From Alphaproteobacteria bacterium (GTDB lineage: Bacteria > Pseudomonadota > Alphaproteobacteria > JANSWW01): a stretch of DNA of 64,000 bases. The stretch lies in NCBI GenBank assembly GCA_024743275.1, contig JANSWW010000008.1, positions 186,001 to 250,000 of the forward strand, read 5' to 3'. Of this stretch, positions 17,255-28,065 are shown one piece after another. The position numbers were made by a program, and so were the translations under genes. Numbering within the stretch: the first letter of the stretch is position 1; each line of letters begins with the position of its first letter. The notes under the pieces are model-generated. The model saw nothing but the letters and a program-made list of their open reading frames with translations, was not told where the DNA came from and did no database searches.

Positions 17255-17530
17255 ATGAGCGTTACCGATGCGATCGATGTGGGCCAGGAGGCGATCTATG
17301 TCCTCCTGGTGATGAGTGCCCCGGTGATGCTCATTGCGCTTTTCGTCGGCCTCATTATCGCTTTGTTCCAAGCGCTGACCCAGATCCAGGAAATGACGCT
17401 GGCCTTCGTGCCCAAGATCATCCTCGTCTTCATCGTGTTGATCGTCCTGACACCCTGGATGTACGGCCAACTCGCCGACTTCCAGGACCAGATCATCGAC
17501 CGGATCATCGGTCTCGGCCTACCCGCGTGA
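17255..17530 (+). CDS. fliQ: Flagellar export protein FliQ
   Basis: FliQ is a 91-residue export-gate subunit with two TM hairpin helices (VLLVMSAPVMLIALFVGLII and PKIILVFIVLIVLTPWMYG). The family motif ALFQALTQIQEMTLAFVPK sits between them. A GGGGGACC ribosome site precedes the ATG. The stop is 4 bases before the fliR GTG, implying coupled translation of the gate subunits. Confidence 0.96.
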   Translation: MSVTDAIDVGQEAIYVLLVMSAPVMLIALFVGLIIALFQALTQIQEMTLAFVPKIILVFIVLIVLTPWMYGQLADFQDQIIDRIIGLGLPA

Positions 17531-17534
17531 TTCC

Positions 17535-18299
17535 GTGAATCTCGAAGACTTCCTGATCAGCAATCTGTTCGCCCATTTTCTGGTTTTCGTGCGGGTCGGC
17601 GCGGCGGTCTCCTACATGCCCCTGGTCGGGGAGCAGGGTGTTCCGGTCAGGATCCGGCTGGGCTTCGCGATCTTGCTGTCTCTGGTCGCCACCCCTTTGG
17701 TGGAGCAATATCTGCCGCCGCAGCCTGCCGCCATCGGCACGGCCGTGCTGCTGATCGCCGGGGAGGCGTTCATCGGCTTCATGTTTGGCCTGGTCGCCCG
17801 GGTGATGGTCCTGACCCTCGCCACCGCCGGGCAGATCATCTCCTTCCAGGCGGGCCTCGCGGCCGCCCAGGCGTTCAATCCGTCGCTACAGTCCCAGGGC
17901 GCCCTTATCGGGACCTTTCTGACCCTTCTCGGGATCATGGTGATCATCGCCGCCAATCTCCATCATCTCTTCATCATGGCCCTGGTCGACAGCTACACGG
18001 TGTTCGTGCCGGGACAGCCCATCCCCTTCGGCGACATCAGCCAGTTCTTCACCCAGGTCGTCGCGAAGAGCTTCCTGATCGCGGTCCAGATGTCCGCACC
18101 GCTGCTGGTGATCGGCCTGGTTCTCTATATCGGCGTCGGCCTGCTGGCCCGCCTGATGCCGCAGATTCAGGTGTTCTTCATCATTCTGCCGGTACAAGTG
18201 GCCCTGGGGCTCGGTATCCTGCTGCTGACTTTGCCCGCGACGATGATGCTGTTCTTGCGGTACTTTGAGGAAGGCATGGGGCAGTTCCTGGGGCCGTGA
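17535..18299 (+). CDS. fliR: Flagellar export protein FliR
   Basis: FliR is a 254-residue polytopic component of the FliPQR gate with about six TM segments. It begins at GTG 17535 immediately after fliQ. Recognisable segments are VFVRVGAAVSYMPLVGEQGV near the N-terminus and GQIISFQAGLAAAQAFNPSL in the middle. The C-terminal part has LLVIGLVLYIGVGLLARLMP and PVQVALGLGILLLTLPATM. It follows fliQ and precedes flhB. Confidence 0.96.
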   Translation: MNLEDFLISNLFAHFLVFVRVGAAVSYMPLVGEQGVPVRIRLGFAILLSLVATPLVEQYLPPQPAAIGTAVLLIAGEAFIGFMFGLVARVMVLTLATAGQIISFQAGLAAAQAFNPSLQSQGALIGTFLTLLGIMVIIAANLHHLFIMALVDSYTVFVPGQPIPFGDISQFFTQVVAKSFLIAVQMSAPLLVIGLVLYIGVGLLARLMPQIQVFFIILPVQVALGLGILLLTLPATMMLFLRYFEEGMGQFLGP

Positions 18300-18333
18300 C
18301 CCTGGAACGCCTCCGCGTGGGAACGGATGAACG

Positions 18334-19407
18334 ATGTCTGACGATTCGGAAAAGACAGAGGAACCGACAGACAAGAAACTGTCGGAAGCCAAGGACGAGG
18401 GCCAGGTCGCCCGGTCCATGGAGGTCAATCACTGGTTCATCCTGTTGGCGGCCCTGATGTTCATCGGGCTGATGGGCAAGAGTTTCGCGCTCACCGTCTA
18501 CAATACCTTCGAGAGCTTCATCAGCCGTCCCGACCTGATCCCGACCGGCGTGGGCGGCATCGGTGGCGCGCTGGGGGACAGCGTGATGGCCATTTTCCTG
18601 GCGATGCTGCTGCCCTGGCTGCTTTTCGTCGTCGCCGCGATCGCGCCGGGCCTGCTGCAGAACGGGCTGAACTTCTCGCCGAAGGCGATCGCGCCGAAGC
18701 TCGACAAGATCAACCCGATCTCGGGCGTGAAACGCATGTTCTCGCTCACCCAGATCATGGAGTTCCTGAAAGGGTTGGTGAAAATCGTCCTGGTCGCCGT
18801 GGTCCTGGTGGTGGCGGTCCTGCCGGAACTGGATTCGGTCGAGCTCCTGTTGGAGAAGAGCCCGATCGCGGTGCTCGACGAGGTCTTTTGGCTGACGATC
18901 CTGATCGTCGGTCTCACCCTTTTCTTGATGACCATCATCGCGGCCGCCGACTTCGCCTATCAGAAGTGGAACTTTTTGAAGCAGCAGCGGATGTCGAAAC
19001 AGGAGGTCAAGGACGAGAACCGCCAGGCCGAGGGCGATCCGCTGGTGAAGGGCAGGCTGCGTCAGATCCGCATGGAGCGGTCCCGGCGCCGGATGATGGC
19101 GGCGGTCCCCGACGCCACGGTGGTGGTGACGAACCCGACACACTTCTCCGTCGCCCTCAAATACGACCGCCAGTCGATGCCGGCGCCGATGGTGGTCGCG
19201 AAGGGCCACGACGACCTGGCGCTCCGAATTCGCGAGATGGCCAAGGAACACGATGTGCCCGTTGTGGAAAACCCGCCGGTCGCCCGGGCGCTCTATGCCT
19301 CGGTCGAGGTCGACGAGGAAATCAAGCCGGAGCATTTCCAGGCGGTGGCCGAGATCATTTCCTTTGTGTTCCGGCTCGGCGGCGGTGCCAAGCCGACACG
19401 CCATTGA
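18334..19407 (+). CDS. flhB: Flagellar export switch protein FlhB
   Basis: FlhB has 357 residues, with four TM helices in the N-terminal half. The autocleavage site NPTH is at residues 267-270 (VVVTNPTHFSVALKYD), and the cytoplasmic domain ends VAEIISFVFRLG. It sets substrate specificity of the export apparatus. The N-terminus SDDSEKTEEPTDKKLSEA is the usual polar leader. The separate FhlB at 15372-15794 is a truncated relative of its C-terminal domain. The next gene, cckA-like, begins 32 bases downstream. Confidence 0.97.
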   Translation: MSDDSEKTEEPTDKKLSEAKDEGQVARSMEVNHWFILLAALMFIGLMGKSFALTVYNTFESFISRPDLIPTGVGGIGGALGDSVMAIFLAMLLPWLLFVVAAIAPGLLQNGLNFSPKAIAPKLDKINPISGVKRMFSLTQIMEFLKGLVKIVLVAVVLVVAVLPELDSVELLLEKSPIAVLDEVFWLTILIVGLTLFLMTIIAAADFAYQKWNFLKQQRMSKQEVKDENRQAEGDPLVKGRLRQIRMERSRRRMMAAVPDATVVVTNPTHFSVALKYDRQSMPAPMVVAKGHDDLALRIREMAKEHDVPVVENPPVARALYASVEVDEEIKPEHFQAVAEIISFVFRLGGGAKPTRH

Positions 19408-19439
19408 CGGTCCCTCACGGGCGATAGCGGGAGAGCGCC

Positions 19440-21131
19440 ATGGTTTTGCAACGTTGGTTCGGCCGTCCGCAGAGGGACGAAGCGCAGCCGCCGGATGCCA
19501 CACCGCAAACGGAACCGCCTGGGGCAGGCGCATCCGACGGGGCCGGCTCCCATGCGGAGCGGACGGAGCCTGTCGCCGAAGCCGGTCCGCCCGCCGCGGC
19601 TGTGGATCCGACGGATCTGCTGTTCGATCGGGCGCCGGTCGGGATCGCCGTGATCGGAGAGGGGCTGAGGGTCGTCCGCCGAAACGCGGCTTTCGAAGCC
19701 ACCTTCGGGTCCTGCGAGCACCTGATCGAACCGTTGATCGAGGAGGACAGGGAGGCCTTGCGTATCCTGTTCCCGGAAGGAACGGCCGGCCGCCGGGAGG
19801 CGGCGGCCCGGGCGGACCCTCCCCCTTTGTCACCTCGGGATCCTGTGGAGGTCCGGCTCGCCGGGGAGCCGGTGCGCGCTGTCGAACTGTTTTTCGGCGA
19901 AACGATCGACGTTGCGGCGGACGGACCGGTCCGAACGGTCTACGCCATGGACGCGACGAAACGGATCAATCTCGAGACCCAGATGATCCAGTCGCAAAAG
20001 ATGCAGGCGGTCGGCCAATTGGCCGGGGGCGTGGCCCATGACTTCAACAACCTGCTGACCGCGATGATCGGCTATTGCGACCTATTGCTGCTGCGCCATC
20101 GGCCGGGCGACCAATCCTTCGCCGACATCATGCAGGTGAAGCAGAACGCCAGTCGCGCCGCCAATCTGGTGCGCCAGTTGCTCGCCTTTTCTCGGCAGCA
20201 GACCTTGCGCCCCCGTGTCCTCGATATTTCCGAAGTCCTGTCGGAACTCGCCCATCTGCTGCGCCGGGTGATCGGCGAGACCATCGAATTGCGGCTCGAC
20301 TATGGGCGGGATGTCGGGCTCATCCGGTGCGACCAGGGGCAGCTCGAACAGGTGATCTTGAACCTGGCGGTGAACGCCCGCGACGCCATGCCGCTGGGGG
20401 GGCGGGTCGTGATCAGCACCCGCAACTTCGATTTGCCTAAACCCCAGCAGATCCGGGGCAAGGCGATGCCCGCCGGCCGCTATGTCCTGATCGAGGTCGA
20501 CGACACAGGCACCGGCATTCCGGAGGATATCCGGGAGCGGATCTTCGAACCGTTCTTCACGACCAAGGCGGTCGGCAGCGGAACCGGACTGGGCCTCGCC
20601 ACGGTCTACGGCATCGTCGAACAGACCGGAGGGTTCCTCGATCTCGACAGCCGGGTCGGCGTCGGGACGACCTTCCGCATCTACCTGCCGGTGCATGAGG
20701 CCACGACCGGCGGCGTTCAGAAGTCCGCCCAGAAAGAGCCGGCCGCCCGCGATCTGACCGGTGCGGAGACGATACTCCTGGTTGAGGACGAGGACCCGGT
20801 CCGGGTCTTCTCCGCCCGGGCGTTGCGCAACAAGGGCTATGAGGTTATCGAGGCGCGGACCGCCGAAGCGGCCCTGGATATCCTGGAAGACGAGGAGGTT
20901 CAGATCGACCTGTTGGTGACCGATGTGGTCATGCCCGGCATGGACGGACCGACCCTGGTGCGGGAAATTCGTCAGCGCCGCGGCGATATCAAGGTGATCT
21001 GCATTTCCGGCTATAGCGAGGATACGATCCGGGAACGGATCGAAGCGGACGAGGATCTCGCTTTCCTCTCGAAACCCTTTTCCCTCAAGCAGTTGGCAAG
21101 CGCGGTGAAGGACGTTCTCGCCGCCGACTGA
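19440..21131 (+). CDS. cckA: CckA-type hybrid histidine kinase, without membrane anchor
   Basis: This 563-residue protein contains one PAS-like region (about 55-180), HisKA with H200 in [18 protein letters not shown], HATPase_c ([32 protein letters not shown]) and a C-terminal receiver with D495 in [10 protein letters not shown]. HisKA and ATPase sequences match the CckA family closely (for example [17 protein letters not shown] and [14 protein letters not shown]). CckA feeds phosphate to CtrA via ChpT and controls the cell cycle and, in this order, motility. Unlike the Caulobacter protein, no TM helices are visible; the N-terminal 55 residues are Pro/Ala-rich. Its position after flhB suggests co-transcription with the export genes. 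Confidence 0.82.
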   Translation: MVLQRWFGRPQRDEAQPPDATPQTEPPGAGASDGAGSHAERTEPVAEAGPPAAAVDPTDLLFDRAPVGIAVIGEGLRVVRRNAAFEATFGSCEHLIEPLIEEDREALRILFPEGTAGRREAAARADPPPLSPRDPVEVRLAGEPVRAVELFFGETIDVAADGPVRTVYAMDATKRINLETQMIQSQKMQAVGQLAGGVAHDFNNLLTAMIGYCDLLLLRHRPGDQSFADIMQVKQNASRAANLVRQLLAFSRQQTLRPRVLDISEVLSELAHLLRRVIGETIELRLDYGRDVGLIRCDQGQLEQVILNLAVNARDAMPLGGRVVISTRNFDLPKPQQIRGKAMPAGRYVLIEVDDTGTGIPEDIRERIFEPFFTTKAVGSGTGLGLATVYGIVEQTGGFLDLDSRVGVGTTFRIYLPVHEATTGGVQKSAQKEPAARDLTGAETILLVEDEDPVRVFSARALRNKGYEVIEARTAEAALDILEDEEVQIDLLVTDVVMPGMDGPTLVREIRQRRGDIKVICISGYSEDTIRERIEADEDLAFLSKPFSLKQLASAVKDVLAAD

Positions 21132-21171
21132 GTCGTTTTTGGGGATTCTGGGCCGTTTTCGGCGATATTGA

Positions 21172-21186
21172 GAACAAAACAAGAAA
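21172..21186 (+). promoter_or_regulatory. Possible alphaproteobacterial SOS (LexA) half-match
   Basis: GAAC-N7-GAAA approximates the alphaproteobacterial LexA direct repeat GAAC-N7-GAAC with one mismatch. It lies about 115 bases before the recA ATG. It is the weaker of two candidates because it is further from the gene. Confidence 0.4.
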
Positions 21187-21200
21187 ACTCCTTGAGGTTA

Positions 21201-21215
21201 GAACAAAACTGGTAC
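21201..21215 (+). promoter_or_regulatory. Probable SOS (LexA) box of recA
   Basis: GAAC-N7-GTAC has exact spacing and one mismatch from the alphaproteobacterial LexA repeat GAAC-N7-GAAC. It is about 85 bases upstream of the recA ATG, just downstream of a TTGAGG (21192-21197) that could be a -35 element. LexA binding here would block transcription. Confidence 0.5.
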
Positions 21216-21300
21216 AAACTCCCTCCAGCGTTTCAATCGTCCGGCGGTGAAGGCAGCCATTGCCGATCCCAAGCCCGGTGTTGCATAAGGAGGGTGACCG

Positions 21301-22392
21301 ATGTCGGCCAATTCGCAACTTCGCCTCGTTGAAGGATCCGGTATGGATAAGTCCAAGGCGCTCGACGCAGCGCTCTCGCAGATTGAACGTGCCTTTGGGA
21401 AAGGCTCGGTGATGAAACTCGGTCAGCGCGACAGCGGCGTTGAGATCGAGGCGGTGTCCACCGGGTCTCTGGGTCTCGATATCGCGCTTGGGATCGGCGG
21501 GTTTCCGCGGGGCCGGATCATCGAGATCTACGGTCCGGAAAGCTCCGGTAAGACGACGTTGGCGCTGCATGCGGTGGCCGAGGCCCAGAAGACCGGCGGG
21601 ACCTGCGCCTTCATCGATGCCGAACACGCGCTGGATCCGGTCTATGCGAAAAAGCTCGGCGTCGATGTGGAGGAATTGCTGATCTCGCAGCCGGATGCCG
21701 GGGAACAGGCCCTTGAGATCGCCGATACTCTGGTCCGGTCCGGCGCGATCGACGTGCTGGTGATCGATTCGGTGGCGGCCCTGGTGCCGCGGGCCGAATT
21801 GGAGGGCGAGATGGGCGACAGCCATGTCGGTCTTCAAGCCCGTTTGATGAGCCAGGCGCTGCGCAAGCTCACGTCCTCGATCGCCCGCTCCCAATGTCTG
21901 GTGGTCTTCATCAACCAGATCCGCCTTAAGATCGGGGTGATGTTCGGCAGCCCGGAAACCACCACGGGCGGCAATGCACTGAAATTCTATTCGTCTGTCC
22001 GCCTGGATATCCGCCGGATCGGGGCCATCAAGCAACGCGACGAGGTCGTCGGCAACCAGACCCGGGTCAAGGTGGTGAAGAACAAGCTCGCCCCGCCCTT
22101 CCGGGTCGTCGAATTCGACATCATGTATGGCGTGGGCGTGTCCAAGACCGGCGAACTGATCGATCTCGGCGTCAAGGCCAACATCGTCGAGAAATCCGGT
22201 TCCTGGTTCTCCTTCAGCGGCCAACGCATCGGCCAGGGGCGGGAGAACGCGAAGCAGTTCCTGAAAGACAATCCGGACATCGCGGCGGAGATCGAAAAGA
22301 AGATCCGGGACAACGCCGGCATCGTTTCCGATCACCTGATGGTCGACCCCTCCAGCGACGAGGAAGGGGAGGGCGCCGAAGACGCGTCCTGA
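21301..22392 (+). CDS. recA: Recombinase RecA
   Basis: RecA is a DNA-dependent ATPase for strand exchange and LexA co-protease activity. Of its 363 residues, Walker A is GPESSGKT, Walker B is LVIDSVAAL, and [18 protein letters not shown] and [19 protein letters not shown] are invariant landmarks. The C-terminal tail is acidic as usual. The start at 21301 has AAGGAGG; a downstream Met (residue 15) is an alternative closer to the E. coli start. Two SOS-like repeats lie upstream. Confidence 0.98.
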   Translation: MSANSQLRLVEGSGMDKSKALDAALSQIERAFGKGSVMKLGQRDSGVEIEAVSTGSLGLDIALGIGGFPRGRIIEIYGPESSGKTTLALHAVAEAQKTGGTCAFIDAEHALDPVYAKKLGVDVEELLISQPDAGEQALEIADTLVRSGAIDVLVIDSVAALVPRAELEGEMGDSHVGLQARLMSQALRKLTSSIARSQCLVVFINQIRLKIGVMFGSPETTTGGNALKFYSSVRLDIRRIGAIKQRDEVVGNQTRVKVVKNKLAPPFRVVEFDIMYGVGVSKTGELIDLGVKANIVEKSGSWFSFSGQRIGQGRENAKQFLKDNPDIAAEIEKKIRDNAGIVSDHLMVDPSSDEEGEGAEDAS

Positions 22393-22482
22393 TGGACTTG
22401 CGGTAGAGCCGGTTCACTCCTGGACAAGGCCGGGCGCAGTCCCTAGAAAATCACAGCGTTTTCCAAAATGTGTGGAGACCCT

Positions 22483-22500
22483 CCCCGGAGCGTTCCGGGG
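22483..22500 (+). other. Hairpin between recA and alaS
   Basis: CCCCGG (22483-22488) pairs perfectly with CCGGGG (22495-22500) around a six-base loop. There is no T-run, so it could be a weak terminator or a leader structure of alaS, which starts 46 bases further on. Confidence 0.3.
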
Positions 22501-22545
22501 CGGGTTGGCGCACGGTGCAAATGTTGTGATGAAGGCCCCCAGACG

Positions 22546-25227
22546 ATGACCGCCGTTTCAGAGATCCGTTCCACGTTCCTCGACTATTTCGCCAAGCACG
22601 ACCACGCGATCGTCGAGTCGAGCCCGCTCGTCCCCCGCAACGACCCGACCCTGATGTTCACCAATGCGGGGATGGTTCAGTTCAAGAACGTCTTCACCGG
22701 TGCGGAGAAACGGGACTACACGAGGGCGGCGACCACCCAGAAATGCGTGCGGGCCGGGGGTAAGCACAACGATCTCGACAATGTCGGCTATACGGCCCGG
22801 CACCACACCTTCTTCGAGATGTTGGGGAACTTCTCCTTCGGGGACTATTTCAAGGACCTCGCGATCGAATTGGCCTGGGGCCTGTCGACCAAGGAGTTCG
22901 GCCTGCCGAAGGACCGGCTCTATGTCACCGTCTATCACGACGACGACGAGGCCTTCGATCTGTGGAGGAAAATCGCCGGCCTTCCGGAAAGCCGGATCAT
23001 CCGCATCGCGACCTCCGACAATTTCTGGATGATGGGCGATACGGGACCCTGCGGCCCGTGTTCCGAGATCTTCTACGACCGGGGGGATCATATCTGGGGC
23101 GGCCCTCCGGGCAGTCCGGAGGAGGACGGCGACCGGTTCCTCGAGTTCTGGAACCTGGTCTTCATGCAGTATGAGCAGATGGGTCCGGGTGACCGGGTTT
23201 CCCTGCCGCGCCCGTCGATCGATACCGGGATGGGGCTGGAGCGGATCGCGGCCCTTCTGCAGGGCCGGGACAACAATTTCGATATCGACCTGTTCCAGGC
23301 GCTGATCATCGCGATCGCGGAGGCGACCCACACCACGCCCAATGGCGAGGGCCAGGTGACCAGCCAGCGGGTCATCGCCGACCATCTGCGTTCGACCGCC
23401 TTCCTGATCGCCGACGGCGTGCTGCCGTCCAACGAGGGGCGCGGCTATGTGCTGCGCCGGATCATGCGCCGGGCCATGCGGCACGCCCATATGCTGGGCG
23501 CCGAGGAGCCGGTTATGTGGAAGCTGGTACCCGCTTTGATCCGGGAGATGGGCCATGCCTTCCCGGAGCTGGGCCGGGCGCGGTCCCTCATCACCGAAAC
23601 CCTGAAGCTCGAGGAAACGCGCTTCAAGAAGACCCTGGAACGCGGCCTCAGGCTGTTGGAAGCCGAGACCGAGATGTTGGCCGAAGAGGGCGAACTGTCG
23701 GGCGATGTCGCCTTCAAGCTCTACGACACCTATGGATTTCCCAAGGATTTGACCGCCGATATCCTGCGCGGCCAGGGTCGGAGCCTCGACGAGGACGGGT
23801 TCGAGGCCGCGATGGAAAAGCAGAAGGCCGCGGCCCGGGCGGCCTGGAGCGGCTCCGGGGAAGCGGCGACCGAGGCGGTGTGGTTCGAACTGCGGGACAA
23901 GGTCGGGGCCACCGATTTCCTCGGCTACGACACCGAGGCGGCGGAAGGTCAGATCCTCGCCATCGTCAAGGACGGGGCGCCGGTCGACAGGGCGGCGGCG
24001 GGGGACAGCGTCGCGCTGATCCTGAACCAGACGCCGTTCTATGGCGAATCGGGCGGCCAAATGGGCGACGAGGGCATGATCAGGAGCGCCGACGGCGCCG
24101 TTGTCAGCGTCACGGACACCCAGAAAAAGCTGGGCGACCTGTTCGTCCACATGGGCACGGTCGCCGAGGGCGAACTCAAGCTGGGCGACGAGGCGGCGCT
24201 CACCGTCGATTCAGCCCGGCGCGCCAAGCTCCGGGCCAACCATTCGGCGACCCACCTGCTGCATGAGGCGCTGCGCCGCCATCTCGGCGATCACGTGACA
24301 CAGAAGGGCTCCCTGGTCGCCCCCGGCAGGCTGCGCTTCGACATCAGCCATCCCCGGCCGGTCGAGACCGACGACATCCGGGTCGTCGAAACCGAGGTCA
24401 ACGCCCGGGTCCGCCTCAACGCGCCGGTGGAAACCCGGCTGATGACACCGGACGAGGCGGTCGAGGCCGGGGCGCTTGCGCTATTCGGGGAGAAATATGG
24501 CGAAGAGGTTCGGGTCGTGTCCATGGGCGGCGACGATCCGGAAAAGGCCGGCTTTGGCCAGTATTCGACCGAACTCTGCGGCGGGACCCATGTCCGCCGC
24601 ACCGGTGATATCGGATTCTTCAAGATCGTTGGCGAGGGGGCGGTTTCCGCCGGTATTCGCCGGATCGAGGCGGTGACGGGAGAGGGGGCCTATGCCTATG
24701 TCGCCGACCGCGACAGCCTTCTGGAACAGGCCGCGGGCGAGCTCAAGACCCGGCCGCAGGATCTTCCCCACCGCCTGGGTCAGCTCTTGGAAGAGCGGAA
24801 GAAGCTTGAACGCGAACTCACCGAGATGCGCAAAAAGCTCGCCGCCGGCGGGGGCGGGGGCGCCGGCCCAGAGATCAAGGAGGTCGGCGGCCTGAAAGTC
24901 GCCGGTCGCGTGGTGGAGGGCGTGCCGGCCAAGGAACTCAAAGGGCTCGCCGACGGTCTCAAAGGGCAGCTCGGCGGGGACGGCGTCGTCGTCGTGATCG
25001 GCAAGGACGAGGGCAAGGCCTCGATCGTCGTCGCCGTGACCGACGGGGCGACGGCCAAGGCCAGCGCCGTGGATCTCGTGCGGGTCGGCTCGGCGGCGCT
25101 CGGCGGCAAGGGCGGGGGCGGCCGGCCGGATATGGCCCAGGCCGGCGGCCCGGACCCGGACAAGGCGGCTGACGCGATCGCGGCCATCGAAAGCGAATTG
25201 GCGAAACTGGCGGAAGGGGTCGCATGA
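22546..25227 (+). CDS. alaS: Alanine--tRNA ligase AlaS
   Basis: Of 893 residues, the catalytic class II core begins at [17 protein letters not shown] with motif 1 ([19 protein letters not shown]) and continues through motif 3 ([14 protein letters not shown]). The editing domain contains the Zn-binding NHSATHLL, and the partner Cys/His lie in [15 protein letters not shown]. The C-Ala region ends near residue 890. The ATG at 22546 is chosen over a longer in-frame start (22468) as it gives the family N-terminus. The stop codon overlaps the MoxR start (ATGATGA). Confidence 0.97.
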   Translation: MTAVSEIRSTFLDYFAKHDHAIVESSPLVPRNDPTLMFTNAGMVQFKNVFTGAEKRDYTRAATTQKCVRAGGKHNDLDNVGYTARHHTFFEMLGNFSFGDYFKDLAIELAWGLSTKEFGLPKDRLYVTVYHDDDEAFDLWRKIAGLPESRIIRIATSDNFWMMGDTGPCGPCSEIFYDRGDHIWGGPPGSPEEDGDRFLEFWNLVFMQYEQMGPGDRVSLPRPSIDTGMGLERIAALLQGRDNNFDIDLFQALIIAIAEATHTTPNGEGQVTSQRVIADHLRSTAFLIADGVLPSNEGRGYVLRRIMRRAMRHAHMLGAEEPVMWKLVPALIREMGHAFPELGRARSLITETLKLEETRFKKTLERGLRLLEAETEMLAEEGELSGDVAFKLYDTYGFPKDLTADILRGQGRSLDEDGFEAAMEKQKAAARAAWSGSGEAATEAVWFELRDKVGATDFLGYDTEAAEGQILAIVKDGAPVDRAAAGDSVALILNQTPFYGESGGQMGDEGMIRSADGAVVSVTDTQKKLGDLFVHMGTVAEGELKLGDEAALTVDSARRAKLRANHSATHLLHEALRRHLGDHVTQKGSLVAPGRLRFDISHPRPVETDDIRVVETEVNARVRLNAPVETRLMTPDEAVEAGALALFGEKYGEEVRVVSMGGDDPEKAGFGQYSTELCGGTHVRRTGDIGFFKIVGEGAVSAGIRRIEAVTGEGAYAYVADRDSLLEQAAGELKTRPQDLPHRLGQLLEERKKLERELTEMRKKLAAGGGGGAGPEIKEVGGLKVAGRVVEGVPAKELKGLADGLKGQLGGDGVVVVIGKDEGKASIVVAVTDGATAKASAVDLVRVGSAALGGKGGGGRPDMAQAGGPDPDKAADAIAAIESELAKLAEGVA

Positions 25228-26099
25228 TGAGCGCAGGGGTAAACGGAGGGCGGCGGTTTTCCTCCACCGACAGTTATGTCGCGACCCGCGATCTGGAGGT
25301 GGCCGTCAACGCCGCCGTCACCTTGCAGCGGCCGTTGCTCATCAAGGGAGAACCGGGCACCGGCAAGACCGTGCTGGCCCATGAGATCGCCGCGGCGCTC
25401 GGCCATCCGCTGATCGAATGGCATGTCAAGTCGACCACCAAGGCGCAGCAGGGCCTCTACGAATACGACGCGGTGAGCCGGCTGCGCGACAGCCAATTGG
25501 GCGATTCCCGGGTGGAGGATGTCCGCAACTACATCAAAAAGGGCAAGCTGTGGGAGGCGTTCACCGCCGATGCCGGCTGTGTCCTGCTGATCGACGAGAT
25601 CGACAAGGCGGACATCGAGTTCCCGAACGACCTGCTGCTCGAACTCGACCGCATGGAGTTCCACGTCTATGAAACCGGCGAGCGGGTGAAGGCGGTCAAC
25701 CGCCCGGTGGTGGTCATCACCTCCAACAACGAGAAGGAACTGCCGGACGCGTTCCTGCGCCGGTGCTTCTTCCACTACATCAAGTTCCCCGACGCCGAGA
25801 CCATGGCCGACATCGTCCAGGTCCATTACCCGGACATCAAGAAGCGGCTGTTGAGCGAGGCACTCTCGGTCTTCTTCGAAGTTCGGGAGGCCCAGGGCTT
25901 GAAGAAGAAGCCCTCGACCTCGGAGTTGCTGGACTGGTTGAAGCTGCTGGTCGCCGAGGATCTCGACCCGGAGGCGCTGCGATCCAAGGACAGCACCAAC
26001 GCGGTCCCGCCGCTCTATGGCGCGCTGCTGAAGAACGAGCAGGACGTCCATCTCTTCGAAAGGCTCGCCTTCCTCGCCCGGCGGCAGCGGAACCAGTAG
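25224..26099 (+). CDS. MoxR-family AAA+ ATPase
   Basis: This 291-residue ATPase has Walker A (GEPGTGKT), Walker B ([10 protein letters not shown]), sensor 1 ([19 protein letters not shown]) and a C-terminal lid. Such ATPases act as chaperones for proteins with VWA domains, inserting metals or assembling complexes. It overlaps alaS by four bases (ATGA), with a second ATG at 25227. A VWA-domain gene follows after 6 bases. The MoxR/VWA pair is conserved in alphaproteobacteria, but the client is unknown. Confidence 0.93.
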   Translation: MMSAGVNGGRRFSSTDSYVATRDLEVAVNAAVTLQRPLLIKGEPGTGKTVLAHEIAAALGHPLIEWHVKSTTKAQQGLYEYDAVSRLRDSQLGDSRVEDVRNYIKKGKLWEAFTADAGCVLLIDEIDKADIEFPNDLLLELDRMEFHVYETGERVKAVNRPVVVITSNNEKELPDAFLRRCFFHYIKFPDAETMADIVQVHYPDIKKRLLSEALSVFFEVREAQGLKKKPSTSELLDWLKLLVAEDLDPEALRSKDSTNAVPPLYGALLKNEQDVHLFERLAFLARRQRNQ

Positions 26100-26105
26100 G
26101 CGAGC

Positions 26106-27293
26106 ATGTTCACTCCCTTCTTCCTCGATCTAAAGCGCGCGGGAATTCCGGTGTCCCTGCGCGAATATCTCGGGCTTCTGGAGGGGATGCAGGCCGGGGT
26201 CGCCGACTATTCGGTCGAGGATTTCTACTATTTCGCCCGCTCGGCCCTGGTGAAGGACGAACGCCATCTCGACCGCTTCGACCGGGTGTTCGCCACTTTT
26301 TTCGAGGGGATCGAGCAGATCGACCTGGGGATGGAAGGCGAGATTCCGGAGGAGTGGCTCCGCAAGATGGCCGAACTCCATCTCAGTGAGGAGGAGAAGC
26401 GGGAGATCGAGGCGCTGGGCGGCTGGGAAAAGCTGATGGAAACCCTGAAGCAACGCCTCGAGGAGCAGAAGGGCCGGCATCAGGGCGGCAACAAATGGAT
26501 CGGCACAGCCGGGAAGTCGCCCTATGGCGCCTATGGCTACAATCCGGAAGGCGTGCGGATCGGCCAGGACGGCAACCGCAATTTCCGCGCGGTCAAGGTC
26601 TGGGACAAGCGGGAATACCGCAATTTCGACGACACGGTGGAAATCGGGACCCGCAACATCAAGGTGGCCCTGCGCAAGCTTCGCCAGTTCGCCCGCCAGG
26701 GGAATCCGGACGAGCTCGACCTGGAAGGCACGATAAGGGGCACGGCGGAGAATGCCGGCTTGCTGGATATCAAGATGCGGCCGGAGCGGCATAACGCCGT
26801 CAAGGTCCTCCTTTTGCTCGACGTCGGCGGCTCGATGGACGGACATGTCCGGGCGGTGGAGGAACTGTTCAGCGCGGCGCGGGCGGAGTTCAAACATCTC
26901 GACTTCTACTACTTCCACAATTGCCCCTATGAGGGCCTGTGGAAGGACAACCGCCGCCGCCGGGTCGAGCAGATCCCGACCTGGGAAATGATTCATACCT
27001 ACGGCCCGGACTATAAGCTGATCTTCGTCGGCGACGCCTCCATGAGCCCCTATGAGATCCTCTATCCCGGCGGCAGCGTCGAGCATTGGAACGAGGAGGC
27101 GGGATCTGTCTGGATGGAGCGGCTGCTCGGCAAATTCCAAAAGGCGCTCTGGATCAACCCGATCCCGGAACCGCGCTGGGGCTGGTCGGAGTCCATCGAC
27201 GCGCTGAAGGAGATCATGGACGGGCGCATGGTCCCGCTCACCCTGGAAGGGCTGGAGCGGGGCATCAAGATCCTGCAGCGCGGGCAGGTCTAG
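26106..27293 (+). CDS. VWA domain protein (CoxE-like), partner of MoxR
   Basis: This 395-residue cytoplasmic protein has an N-terminal helical region (FFLDLKRAGIPVSLREYLGL), a middle segment with YGAYGYNPEGVRIGQ, and a C-terminal VWA domain. The MIDAS-like motif reads LLLDVGGSMDGH, with Gly instead of the first Ser of DxSxS, a variant I believe is common in this subfamily. It follows the MoxR ATPase with a 6-base gap and a conserved order. It ends 3 bases before the next gene, so three or four genes from alaS may be co-transcribed. Confidence 0.9.
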   Translation: MFTPFFLDLKRAGIPVSLREYLGLLEGMQAGVADYSVEDFYYFARSALVKDERHLDRFDRVFATFFEGIEQIDLGMEGEIPEEWLRKMAELHLSEEEKREIEALGGWEKLMETLKQRLEEQKGRHQGGNKWIGTAGKSPYGAYGYNPEGVRIGQDGNRNFRAVKVWDKREYRNFDDTVEIGTRNIKVALRKLRQFARQGNPDELDLEGTIRGTAENAGLLDIKMRPERHNAVKVLLLLDVGGSMDGHVRAVEELFSAARAEFKHLDFYYFHNCPYEGLWKDNRRRRVEQIPTWEMIHTYGPDYKLIFVGDASMSPYEILYPGGSVEHWNEEAGSVWMERLLGKFQKALWINPIPEPRWGWSESIDALKEIMDGRMVPLTLEGLERGIKILQRGQV

Positions 27294-27296
27294 GCG

Positions 27297-28025
27297 ATGC
27301 GGGCCGTCTCGGTCATTTGCTGGGTCGGCCTGGGGGTGCTGGTGAGCGCCGTTTCCCTCGCCTGGCTGGGGGCGTTTCTCGCCAATCTTCCCTTTCTGAC
27401 GACCACGGTGGACGGCGTCCAGACGGTGGCGACCTGGCGGGCGGTCGCGGTCAACCTCGGTCTTCTGCTGTTCTTCGGGCTGCAGCATTCCCTGATGCCG
27501 AGGCCCTTTCTGAAGAAGCCCCTGGAGGCGGCGATGGGGCCCGCGGCGGCGCGCGGCGTCTACAATGTGGCTTCCGGCCTGGTCTTGATGGTCCTGGTCT
27601 ATTACTGGCAGCCGATCGAGGGCACCGTCTGGGCCGTCGAAGGGCCGCTCGCCTGGGCTTTTCTGCTGGTTTTCGCGGCGGGGGCGGCGATGGCCGGGGC
27701 GGCGGTGCTGGTGATCGGCGGCGGCGAACTGCTCGGCCTGCCCCAGGCGATGGCCGCCTTGAAGGGCGAGGAACCGTTCCGGGACAGTTTCCGTACCCCC
27801 TGGCTCTACCGCATCGTGCGCCATCCGATGCAGTTGGGCGTGATCCTGATGCTGTTCGGGTCGCCGCAGATGACCGTGGGGCATCTGCTGTTTTCCGCCG
27901 GCATGGCCGTCTATGTCTGGATCGGCGTCACCTTCGAGGAGGAGGGGCTTACCGATGCCTTCGGGGACGCCTATGTCGCCTATAAGAAAGAGGTGCCGAA
28001 GCTATTCCCCTGGCCGCGACCTTAA
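27297..28025 (+). CDS. Isoprenylcysteine methyltransferase/MddA-like membrane protein
   Basis: This 242-residue polytopic protein has about five TM helices. The C-terminal FRTPWLYRIVRHPMQLGVIL and FEEEGLTDAFGDAYVAYKKEVP are signatures of the NnrU/isoprenylcysteine O-methyltransferase superfamily. The N-terminal FFGLQHSLMPRPFLKKPL fits the methanethiol S-methyltransferase (MddA) subgroup better than ICMT. The true substrate cannot be told from sequence. It starts 3 bases after the VWA gene and converges on the LysE-family gene. Confidence 0.72.
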   Translation: MRAVSVICWVGLGVLVSAVSLAWLGAFLANLPFLTTTVDGVQTVATWRAVAVNLGLLLFFGLQHSLMPRPFLKKPLEAAMGPAAARGVYNVASGLVLMVLVYYWQPIEGTVWAVEGPLAWAFLLVFAAGAAMAGAAVLVIGGGELLGLPQAMAALKGEEPFRDSFRTPWLYRIVRHPMQLGVILMLFGSPQMTVGHLLFSAGMAVYVWIGVTFEEEGLTDAFGDAYVAYKKEVPKLFPWPRP

Positions 28026-28065
28026 ATCCCCCGACTTTAGTTCCCTGGCCCTAATTCTCCCGGTC

